Shown: positions 1 to 5,277, counted from the first letter of the stretch. The stretch: 5,774 bases of DNA from Oscillospiraceae bacterium (GCA_031265965.1 JAISBX010000082.1:1-5774); one strand, 5' to 3'. Translations and numbers: made by a program. The notes: generated by a model from the letters alone, not told the origin.

Positions 1-245
1 CCGCCCCGCAGCAGCGCGTCGAACGCCTCGTCCCCCGTCCCCGCGAACACCTCCGCCTCCTCGACGTACTCGACGCTCCCGGGGAACACGCGATCGAGAA
101 TACCGTACGCGGCGGCGGCAAGCGCAGCGCATATGAGGAGATCCGAGAGCCGGAGTGTCGGCAGCAGCAAGCAGTACAGCGCCCACACGGCCGCCGCCCC
201 GTAGATCGGGATCGCCGATTTCTTTTTGACTTCCCTGACAGTCAC
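1..245 (-). CDS. XpaC-like protein (5-bromo-4-chloroindolyl phosphate hydrolysis family), N-terminal part
   Basis: This gene runs right to left and leaves the window at base 1, so only the first 81 residues are visible. The start is GTG at 245-243. An in-frame TAG at 254-252 lies just upstream, so no earlier start is possible, and a strong purine-rich site (GGAGGGGAGG, 266-257) sits 11 bases before it. The protein opens with a basic stretch (REVKKKSAIPIYG, residues 4-16), then two hydrophobic segments (about 12-29 and 33-50) joined by a short turn, then an acidic segment (VEYVEEAEVF, 58-67) and a TGDEAFDALL motif (70-79). From memory this order matches the N-terminus of the XpaC / 5-bromo-4-chloroindolyl phosphate hydrolysis family in Firmicutes, membrane proteins of unclear function often encoded near TelA-type proteins. 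The catalytic meaning of the family name is doubtful, and the C-terminal domain cannot be seen. The family call is moderate; that it is a real membrane protein gene is much safer. Confidence 0.62.
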   Translation of the reverse strand, partial: MTVREVKKKSAIPIYGAAAVWALYCLLLPTLRLSDLLICAALAAAAYGILDRVFPGSVEYVEEAEVFAGTGDEAFDALLRG

Positions 246-292
246 AACAGCCTACGCCTCCCCTCCGCGCCTTAGCTTCAATGCGCAATTAT

Positions 293-321
293 ATTATAGT
301 TGTTGTTGCGGGGGATGTCAA
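293..321 (-). promoter_or_regulatory. Perfect sigma-A type promoter for the XpaC-like gene
   Basis: On the minus strand TTGACA (321-316) is followed after exactly 17 bases by TATAAT (298-293), both perfect matches to consensus. A second overlapping TATAAT lies at 293-288. Transcription would begin near base 286, giving a leader of about 40 bases that holds the ribosome binding site at 266-257. It is divergent from the nitroreductase promoter at 355-383. Confidence 0.8.
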
Positions 322-350
322 ATAACCCACAGCAATACCCCGTTGACATC
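314..350. repeat. 8-bp inverted repeat GATGTCAA / TTGACATC between divergent promoters
   Basis: GATGTCAA (314-321) and its exact complement TTGACATC (343-350) are separated by 21 bases. The left arm contains the -35 box of the minus-strand promoter. The right arm contains a TTGACA that is not the best-spaced -35 box of the plus-strand promoter. The symmetry may be a regulator site or may simply reflect repeated -35 sequences. Confidence 0.45.
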
Positions 351-360
351 TGCGTTGACA
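341..360 (+). repeat. Tandem CGTTGACA direct repeat at the nitroreductase promoter
   Basis: CGTTGACA occurs at 341-348 and again at 353-360, a 12-base period. The second copy contains the -35 box with ideal spacing to the -10 at 378-383. The first copy is 29 bases from that -10 and is too far to act as its -35, so it may be an operator copy or a duplication. Confidence 0.5.
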
Positions 361-383
361 CGTCACGGCGGTGAATATATAAT
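355..383 (+). promoter_or_regulatory. Perfect sigma-A type promoter for the nitroreductase operon
   Basis: TTGACA (355-360) and TATAAT (378-383) are both exact consensus hexamers with a 17-base spacer. The expected transcript start is near 390, about 30 bases before the nitroreductase ATG at 421, leaving room for the AGGAGGGG site at 406-413. This predicts strong basal transcription of the three downstream genes unless it is repressed. Confidence 0.82.
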
Positions 384-420
384 AGTCAAGACATCATCAT
401 ATTGCAGGAGGGGCTTATTC

Positions 421-1065
421 ATGGAGGTTTTTGACGCTATAAAAAATCGCAGATCCGTAAGGGCTTTTCTGCCCAGCCCAGTGGACAGGGACACGCTTGA
501 GGCCGTGTTCGGGTCGGCGGCGCGGACATCGTCGTGGGCAAACACGCAGCCATGGGAGGTTTTCGCAGCCGTCGGCGACGTTCTGGAGCGCATCAGAGCG
601 GGCTATAGAGAGAAATACGACGCAAGAAGCCCTTCGGCACCGGAGACGGAGCCGCCGCGCACGTGGTCGGAATCGTCAAGACTGCGCCAGCAACAACTCT
701 ACCCCGACATGATGCGCGCCTCCGGCATCACTGCCGACGAGTTTGGCGAGCTCAGCCAATCTATGTTCAACGCCCCTGTCGTCGCGTATATATGTATGGA
801 CAAAGCGCTTTCCGCGTGGTCGCTGTACGATATAGGCGCGTACTCTCAAAGCATCCTGCTCGCGGCTTATGACAGAGGGCTCGGCGGCATACAGGCCATC
901 ACTCTCACGCTGTTTCCCGACGTGATAAGACGCGAGCTCAGGATTCCGATGAATCTCAAAATCACGATAGGTATAGCCCTCGGATACCCCGATACTGGCA
1001 ACCCAATCAATAGTTTTGTCAGTGCGCGCGCTTCGCTTGGCGATACAGTGCACATACTCGGATAG
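421..1065 (+). CDS. Nitroreductase family FMN-dependent oxidoreductase
   Basis: The product is 214 residues, a normal length for single-domain nitroreductases, which bind FMN at a homodimer interface and use NAD(P)H to reduce nitroaromatics, quinones or related compounds in the cytoplasm. The visible signature is NRRSVRAF (residues 9-16), the FMN-phosphate binding start; SSWANTQPWEVF (37-48), equivalent to the family's PSxxNxQPW segment; the central helix DIGAYSQSILLAAYDRGLG (137-155); and IGIALGYPD (183-191) near the C-terminus. The start is ATG 421, because AGGAGGGG (406-413) lies 7 bases upstream and the FMN motif begins nine residues in; reading further upstream would run through the promoter. 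It is the first gene of an operon, its TAG being followed without any gap by the GTG of the cysteine desulfurase gene. The physiological substrate cannot be told from sequence. Its third codon positions look somewhat less GC-rich than those of the next gene. Confidence 0.93.
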   Translation: MEVFDAIKNRRSVRAFLPSPVDRDTLEAVFGSAARTSSWANTQPWEVFAAVGDVLERIRAGYREKYDARSPSAPETEPPRTWSESSRLRQQQLYPDMMRASGITADEFGELSQSMFNAPVVAYICMDKALSAWSLYDIGAYSQSILLAAYDRGLGGIQAITLTLFPDVIRRELRIPMNLKITIGIALGYPDTGNPINSFVSARASLGDTVHILG

Positions 1066-2247
1066 GTGACGGTATATTTCGATAATGCGGCGACGGCGCC
1101 GGTGCGGGACGAGGCGGCGCGCGTCTTCTTGCGCGTGACGCGCGAGGCGTACGGCAACCCGTCGTCGGCGCACGCCGAGGGGCGCCGGGCGTCAGACGAA
1201 CTCGCGGCGACCCGCGCGGCGCTCGCCGGCGCCGTAGGCGCTAAGCCTTCGGAAATCTGTTTCACGTCCGGCGGCACGGAGTCGGATAACTTGGCGCTGT
1301 TCGGGGCGGCCCGCACGGCCCGTGGCGCCGGGACGGGGCGCCACATCATAATATCAGCAGTGGAGCACGACGCCGTGCGCGCGCCCGCGGAGCGGCTCGC
1401 GTCACAGGGGTGGGACGTCACCGCGCTGCGTCCGGACGCGGACGGGCGCATCCCCGTCGCGGAGCTCTCCTCCGCGCTGCGCGGGGACACCGCGATCGTG
1501 TCCGTTATGCTCGTTAACAACGAGACGGGCGCCGTAAACCCCGTGGCGGAGTACGCCGGCGAAATAAAGCGGCGCGGACTGTCCGCCGTGCTGCACACCG
1601 ACGCAGTGCAGGCGCTGGGCAAGCTGCCGTTGTCGTTCAAATCTCTCGGCGCCGATTTGATGACAGTCACCGCGCACAAGATAGGCGCTCCCAGAGGAGT
1701 CGGCGCGCTCATCATCCGCGACGGTCTGAAGCTGCGCCCGACGATACTCGGCGGAGGGCAGGAGGGCGGGCGCCGCTCCGGTACGGAGCCTCTCGCGCTT
1801 ATCGCCGCGTTCGCGGAGGCGGCGCGTCTGGGTGCGGCGGAGCTCGCGCAAAACGCCGAGAACGCGCGCGCGCTGCGTGAGCGCCTCGTGGCGGGTATAA
1901 AGTCGCGTCTGCCCGGAGCCGTGTTCATAGGCGCCGGCGACAGCCCGTATATACTCTGCGTATCCCTGCCCGGATACCGCGGCGAGGTGCTGCAGAGCGC
2001 ACTGGACGCGGAGGGCATATGCGTGTCGCGCGGTTCCGCGTGCAAGCGCGGAGCGCGAAGCCATGTCCTCGAGGCGATGCGCCTGCCCGCCGCCGTCATA
2101 GACGGCGCGATACGCGTGAGCCTCGCTCCCGGCAGCACCGCGGAGCACGCGGAGCGTTTTATAGCAAAGCTGGCCGAAATAGCGGGCAGGCTGTTCACGC
2201 GCGGCGGCGGTCCTCCGCCAAATCCAACTCGAAAGGAACTATCATGA
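1066..2247 (+). CDS. Cysteine desulfurase (NifS/IscS-type class V aminotransferase)
   Basis: The 393-residue product is a PLP enzyme that takes sulfur from L-cysteine as an enzyme persulfide, leaving alanine, and hands it on for Fe-S clusters or thiolated tRNA. Visible landmarks: YFDNAATAPV (4-13), AYGNPSSAH (28-36), TSGGTESDN (67-75), His101, NNETGA (151-156), Asp179 and Gln182, the PLP lysine Lys205 in TAHK (202-205), the RSGTEP segment (237-242), and the active-site loop SRGSACKRGARSHVLEAM (321-338) with catalytic Cys326. From Cys to SHVL there are five residues, shorter than the seven I recall in Azotobacter NifS, a form familiar in Clostridia. The start is GTG 1066, immediately after the nitroreductase TAG; no good ribosome binding site precedes it, so it probably depends on translational coupling. 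The C-terminal tail (about 379-393) is Gly/Pro-rich and overlaps the ribosome binding site of the next gene. No Fe-S scaffold or thiI gene is in view, so the sulfur acceptor is unknown. Confidence 0.95.
   Translation: MTVYFDNAATAPVRDEAARVFLRVTREAYGNPSSAHAEGRRASDELAATRAALAGAVGAKPSEICFTSGGTESDNLALFGAARTARGAGTGRHIIISAVEHDAVRAPAERLASQGWDVTALRPDADGRIPVAELSSALRGDTAIVSVMLVNNETGAVNPVAEYAGEIKRRGLSAVLHTDAVQALGKLPLSFKSLGADLMTVTAHKIGAPRGVGALIIRDGLKLRPTILGGGQEGGRRSGTEPLALIAAFAEAARLGAAELAQNAENARALRERLVAGIKSRLPGAVFIGAGDSPYILCVSLPGYRGEVLQSALDAEGICVSRGSACKRGARSHVLEAMRLPAAVIDGAIRVSLAPGSTAEHAERFIAKLAEIAGRLFTRGGGPPPNPTRKELS
2206..2219 (+). other. Small GC hairpin with TCCT loop ahead of the transporter ribosome binding site
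   Basis: GGCGG (2206-2210) and CCGCC (2215-2219) form a perfect five-pair stem with loop TCCT. It lies inside the end of the cysteine desulfurase gene, 12 bases before the AAAGGA site (2232-2237) that serves the transporter start at 2244. The loop is complementary to the AGGA of that site. A role in translational coupling is speculation; such short GC stems also arise by chance in GC-rich coding DNA. Confidence 0.3.
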
Positions 2248-2960
2248 TCCACACACTGCCGAATGAACTGCTGCTATTTTTGAGCGTTATCGTCGTCTTC
2301 TCCATGTCTCTCGTCTGGCTGAGGCTGTTTGGCGAAAAAGGCCTCTACTGCTGGACGGTCGTCGCGACGATACTCGCGAATATAGAGGTGTTGATACTTA
2401 TACGCGCGTTTGGAATGGAACAGACGCTGGGCAACGTGCTGTTCGCGTCCACGTTTCTCACGACGGACATGCTCAGCGAGATATACGGCAAAAAGGCGGC
2501 CGGGCGCGCCGTGAATATCGGCATCGCCGCGTCCGTCACGTTCATAATAATATCCCAGTCGTGGCTGCTGTACACGCCCGGAGACGGCGACTGGGCGTTT
2601 GAAAGCATAAGCACGGTCTTCGCGAATACGCCGAGGCTTATATTCGTCAGCCTGATAGTATACGCCATATCCCAAAAGCTGGACGTCACGCTGTATCACG
2701 CGTGGTGGGAGTTTACGGAGCGCAAGTCCGGAGACAAAAACCGGTTCCTCTGGCTGCGAAACAACGTCTCGACGCTGATAAGCCAGCTTGTGAACGCGGT
2801 CCTGTTCAACTTCGGGGCGTTTTGGGGTATGTACGACTTCAAGACGCTCGTGTCAATAAGCGTCTCGACGTTCGTCATATACATATTCACAAGCCTGCTC
2901 GACACCCCGTTCGTCTATCTGGCGCGCGCCATGATGCGCCGTAAGCGGGACTCGGAATGA
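2244..2960 (+). CDS. yhhQ: Queuosine precursor transporter (YhhQ / DUF165 family)
   Basis: The 238-residue integral membrane protein belongs to the YhhQ (DUF165, Vut_1) family, whose characterised members import precursors of the tRNA base queuosine, such as preQ0 and preQ1 in E. coli and other forms in some gut bacteria. The sequence shows about six hydrophobic segments (roughly 9-30, 34-55, 62-76, 88-110, 130-146, 178-230) and the family landmarks TTDMLSEIYGKKAAG (73-87), WLRNNVSTLISQL (170-182) and the C-terminal LLDTPFVYL (218-226). The start is ATG 2244: AAAGGA (2232-2237) lies six bases upstream and residue 1 falls just before the first membrane segment. The ATG overlaps the cysteine desulfurase TGA as ATGA, so the two are translationally coupled. 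Position 184, after SQLV, is Asn where I recall Asp in some relatives; whether this shifts the substrate is unknown. No queuosine synthesis gene is in the window, fitting a salvage role, but the exact precursor carried cannot be read from sequence. Confidence 0.9.
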   Translation: MIHTLPNELLLFLSVIVVFSMSLVWLRLFGEKGLYCWTVVATILANIEVLILIRAFGMEQTLGNVLFASTFLTTDMLSEIYGKKAAGRAVNIGIAASVTFIIISQSWLLYTPGDGDWAFESISTVFANTPRLIFVSLIVYAISQKLDVTLYHAWWEFTERKSGDKNRFLWLRNNVSTLISQLVNAVLFNFGAFWGMYDFKTLVSISVSTFVIYIFTSLLDTPFVYLARAMMRRKRDSE

Positions 2961-4331
2961 CTACCGCTTGCCCCCGGGGCGGTAAATGAACAGCATGAGC
3001 AGCGCGAAGTATACGACGCACAGCCCGAGCGTCACAAACGTCATCACGTCGGTCTTGTACGCCATGCCTATGAGGATGAGCATAGGCGCCCCGAATATGA
3101 TGGCAAACGCGGAGCCCGAGACCAGATTGCCCGCCGCAGGCGTCTTGAGCTCCGGGTCGATCTCGCGCAGCAGCAGGATACCGGAGCTTATGGTCCCGGT
3201 CATCATGCCATACATGGACAAAAGCCCCTCGTAGTAGTAATCCTTGTAGACCTTCCTGCTGACGGCGGCCAGAAAGACCCACGTCACGACGGCGCCCGCA
3301 ATGGAGAACAGTACAAACGGGACCCACAGCCCGCCCAGCGCGCGCACGTCGATGGCGGCGATGCCCGCGACGACCATCAGATCGAAAAAGAGGCCCGACA
3401 CGCGGTTTAACAGATAGTTGTTCTGGTATTGGCGCGTGATTATGCGCGCGCTCCGCAGCTTGGATAGTATGAGCTTCGCCAGCAGCCCGAGCACCGAGCC
3501 GATTATGAAGTTGAAGCCCCACAGCAGTGTGTTCACCGTATCCGCGCCGCCGCCCGCCAGCTTACTGATGAGCTTTGTGAGACCGAGCGTGGCGGCAAAC
3601 GTCGCGAGATACACGATGAGCACGAGCGCGAACTGTATGGAAAACCTGTCGACCGACTCCGAGACGGGTATCTCGCCCTTGTCCTGAAACGTGTCCACGG
3701 CGAGCGATCCCAAGACCTCGTCGGCGCGCACGCGCTTGATCTTGCCGCGCGCGGTGAGCACATTGAGCATGATGACGCCCACGACGCACGCGCAGATGAA
3801 GCCCGAAGCGGCGATCGACAGCGCGAAGCTGTGCCCCCCGACGAAGCCGGCCGCCTCATACGTCGCGCCGACGTTGTTCGCCTGTCCCGGCCCCTGCCCA
3901 AAGCCCATAGGGAGCAATATACCGGCCGCCTTGAACATATCCGGCATGAACGTATAGGCGAGCCCTATGGATATGACGAGCCCGAATATCGCCTGAATGA
4001 GGTACGAGCCCACGATAATAGCTCCGGACTTGGCGCCCGCGCCGCGCCCGTCCGCGCCCCCGAGCGCCTCGCTCCTCAGCGACATTGCGATAAACCCGAG
4101 CGCTATACCGTGGTACACCAGCATCTCCATAAATTCAACGTCGATCTCCAGCAGCCCGAACGACCGCAATATGAGCAGAATAAAGCCGCCTATGACCGCC
4201 GTGGGCATAAGGCTGTCGCGCATAAACCGCACCCTTCTGCGCAGCAGATTCGACAGCAAAATGACGATCGCGACGATCCCGAGTTGTATTATGACATTCC
4301 AAAGCGACATATTGGCGCCAGAATAGTCCAT
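2961..4331 (-). CDS. GltS-family sodium:glutamate-type symporter
   Basis: The 456-residue protein is very hydrophobic, with about eleven or twelve membrane segments in two halves separated by a charged loop (about 195-229). Features that point to the sodium:glutamate symporter (GltS) family are the glycine-rich re-entrant-like motif LLPMGFGQGPGQANN (139-153) followed by GGHSFALSIAASGF (165-178), and the pseudo-repeat in the second half, GMMTGTISSGILLLREIDPE (375-394). Characterised GltS proteins take up glutamate with sodium, but this one is longer than E. coli GltS (about 400 residues) and divergent, so substrate is not assured; another carboxylate or amino acid is possible. The start is ATG 4331-4329, with AAGGGGAG (4349-4342) ten bases upstream; ATG 4310-4308 (residue 8) is an alternative. 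It follows the NAT gene by 24 bases on the same strand and is most likely cotranscribed from the promoter at 5229-5201. Its TAG (2963-2961) touches the stop codon of the convergent transporter gene. Confidence 0.82.
   Translation of the reverse strand: MDYSGANMSLWNVIIQLGIVAIVILLSNLLRRRVRFMRDSLMPTAVIGGFILLILRSFGLLEIDVEFMEMLVYHGIALGFIAMSLRSEALGGADGRGAGAKSGAIIVGSYLIQAIFGLVISIGLAYTFMPDMFKAAGILLPMGFGQGPGQANNVGATYEAAGFVGGHSFALSIAASGFICACVVGVIMLNVLTARGKIKRVRADEVLGSLAVDTFQDKGEIPVSESVDRFSIQFALVLIVYLATFAATLGLTKLISKLAGGGADTVNTLLWGFNFIIGSVLGLLAKLILSKLRSARIITRQYQNNYLLNRVSGLFFDLMVVAGIAAIDVRALGGLWVPFVLFSIAGAVVTWVFLAAVSRKVYKDYYYEGLLSMYGMMTGTISSGILLLREIDPELKTPAAGNLVSGSAFAIIFGAPMLILIGMAYKTDVMTFVTLGLCVVYFALLMLFIYRPGGKR
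2962..2984. other. Stem-loop at the abutting convergent stop codons, possible weak bidirectional terminator
   Basis: TACCGC (2962-2967) pairs with GCGGTA (2979-2984) around an 11-base GC-rich loop. It lies across the stop codon of the symporter gene, immediately after the stop codon of the transporter gene. No T-run follows on either strand, so it is not a classical intrinsic terminator. It is the only obvious structured element where the two transcripts collide. Confidence 0.3.
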
Positions 4332-4355
4332 AACCGCACCGCTCCCCTTCTCGAA

Positions 4356-5144
4356 TTATTCTCCCGCGTCTCCGCGCCGTATGGAGTCAATATCCAGACC
4401 GAAACGCTGTGCCAGCAGCTTCGCGAATTCAGCGTCGCCGCTCACTGGGGTCTCAGTCACTCGGCCATTCGCTACTGTTTTGAAGCTGTTGTCCGTCAGC
4501 GTTACGCGCCCCGAGCGCGTGGGCATTGTGACAAATTTCATCATGCGGAAAAACGAAGCCGGATGCGTCGACGTGTAGTGGTTCGACAGCTCGTAATCGT
4601 CCGGCAGGCACTCGTCGAGTGTGAACGCGTACATCGGCTCGAAGCCGCCGCCCGCGCCGCACTCCAATATGTATCCGAAACGCGGATCCTCTCTGAAACG
4701 GTATGTATTCGTAAATTGCGTCACCTCGGCGTCGATAACGAGCGGGAGCGGCGCAGCGATGCCGTCTGCGCCGTAGCCGACGTCGCACAGATACGCCCGC
4801 CCCTCGATTTCAACGGCCATGACCTCGTGCGTTTTCGCGGTGTACGCGCCGTTGAACGTACACCGCGCAAGCAGACGCGTCACGCTAAAGCCGAGCTCCG
4901 CCAAAACGCGCGAGAACAGGCCGTTCATCTCGAAGCAGTAGCCACCGCGCCGCCGCGTTACGAGCTTGCCGTACAGCGCGTCCGGCTCAAGCGAGATCGC
5001 GCGGCCATAGAAAACGTCGAGGTTTTCAAACGGTATGTTGAATGTGTGCCCGGTGTGAAGCGCGTCGAGCGTTTCGAGCGTCGCGCCCGCCGCGCCGCTA
5101 TATCCGACCCGCGCGAAGTAACCGTCCAATTCAAATCGTGTCAC
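4356..5144 (-). CDS. nat: Arylamine N-acetyltransferase (NAT)
   Basis: NAT enzymes move an acetyl group from acetyl-CoA to the nitrogen of arylamines, hydrazines or arylhydroxylamines through a cysteine thioester, in the cytoplasm. Read from GTG 5144-5142, the product has 262 residues and the catalytic triad falls at Cys70 (in RRGGYCFEMN, 65-74), His106 (in THEVMAVEI, 105-113) and Asp121 (in CDVGYGADG, 120-128), almost exactly the Cys69/His107/Asp122 numbering of the Salmonella enzyme. Other family marks are DGYFARVGY (7-15) and FNIPFENLDV (35-44). The GTG start is preferred because AGGGAG (5158-5153) lies 8 bases upstream; the earlier in-frame ATG at 5171-5169 would add nine residues but has no ribosome binding site at proper distance. 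The gene is first in an operon with the GltS-family symporter, whose start is 24 bases after the NAT stop (TAA at 4358-4356). All catalytic residues are intact. The natural acceptor is unknown. Confidence 0.93.
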   Translation of the reverse strand: MTRFELDGYFARVGYSGAAGATLETLDALHTGHTFNIPFENLDVFYGRAISLEPDALYGKLVTRRRGGYCFEMNGLFSRVLAELGFSVTRLLARCTFNGAYTAKTHEVMAVEIEGRAYLCDVGYGADGIAAPLPLVIDAEVTQFTNTYRFREDPRFGYILECGAGGGFEPMYAFTLDECLPDDYELSNHYTSTHPASFFRMMKFVTMPTRSGRVTLTDNSFKTVANGRVTETPVSGDAEFAKLLAQRFGLDIDSIRRGDAGE

Positions 5145-5151
5145 AGCTTTA

Positions 5152-5158
5152 TCTCCCT
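5152..5158 (-). promoter_or_regulatory. Ribosome binding site that decides the NAT start
   Basis: AGGGAGA on the minus strand is eight bases before GTG 5144-5142. No comparable site serves the alternative upstream ATG at 5171-5169, whose nearest purine run (GGACGG) directly touches the start codon. Confidence 0.7.
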
Positions 5159-5200
5159 GTTTATATTCCATCCGTCCGCAACGTCTCTGCCACCGGATTT

Positions 5201-5229
5201 ATTGTAGCTCAAAAGCGCGCCGATTTCAA
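5201..5229 (-). promoter_or_regulatory. Promoter of the NAT-symporter operon
   Basis: TTGAAA (5229-5224) and TACAAT (5206-5201) on the minus strand each match the sigma-A consensus at five of six positions and are 17 bases apart. A transcript start near 5194 leaves a leader of about 50 bases before the GTG at 5144, long enough to include the ribosome binding site at 5158-5152. Confidence 0.72.
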
Positions 5230-5232
5230 CAG

Positions 5233-5249
5233 TTTACTGATAATTTACT
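5233..5249. repeat. TTTACT direct repeat, 11-bp period, between divergent promoters
   Basis: TTTACT occurs at 5233-5238 and 5244-5249 with five bases between, so the copies sit on the same face of the helix. They fill nearly all of the space between the -35 box of the NAT promoter (5224-5229) and the -35 box of the flavin reductase promoter (5249-5254), overlapping the latter by one base. This is a plausible operator for a regulator of either or both genes, inferred from position only. Confidence 0.4.
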
Positions 5250-5277
5250 TGACAGAATCCCCGCGATGACGCATACT
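5249..5277 (+). promoter_or_regulatory. Promoter of the flavin reductase-like gene
   Basis: TTGACA (5249-5254) is a perfect -35 and CATACT (5272-5277) a four-of-six -10 match after 17 bases. This predicts a leader of about 60 bases before ATG 5347. A second possible -10, TATACT (5304-5309, five of six), has only a weak -35 (TTATAT, 5281-5286), so the downstream start is less likely but not excluded. Confidence 0.6.

Noticed and set aside
281..325. A 14-codon frame (ATG 281 to TAA) as a leader peptide
   Set aside because: It has no ribosome binding site, lies upstream of the plus-strand promoter, and overlaps the minus-strand promoter.
226..420. Extending the nitroreductase upstream to a TTG at 226
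   Set aside because: The extension would run through the -35 and -10 boxes at 355-383 and through the divergent promoter. ATG 421 has an ideal ribosome binding site and begins the family fold.
246..420. Riboswitch (for example preQ1) or T-box in the nitroreductase leader
   Set aside because: The predicted leader is only about 30 bases, too short for these, and no aptamer-like stem was seen.
867..2252. A 461-codon open frame on the minus strand opposite the nitroreductase and cysteine desulfurase genes
   Set aside because: It is low in recognisable motifs, rich in Arg/Ala/Ser/Pro as expected for the antisense of GC-rich coding DNA, and the plus strand encodes complete enzymes with all catalytic residues.
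2962..2984. Calling the convergent stem-loop a true intrinsic terminator
   Set aside because: There is no T-run on either side and the stem is only six pairs, so it is reported only as a possible structure.
3831..5207. A 458-codon open frame on the plus strand opposite the NAT and symporter genes
   Set aside because: It has His/Arg-rich composition with no domain, no start signal, and lies opposite an intact NAT catalytic triad. Long antisense frames are common when stop codons are rare.
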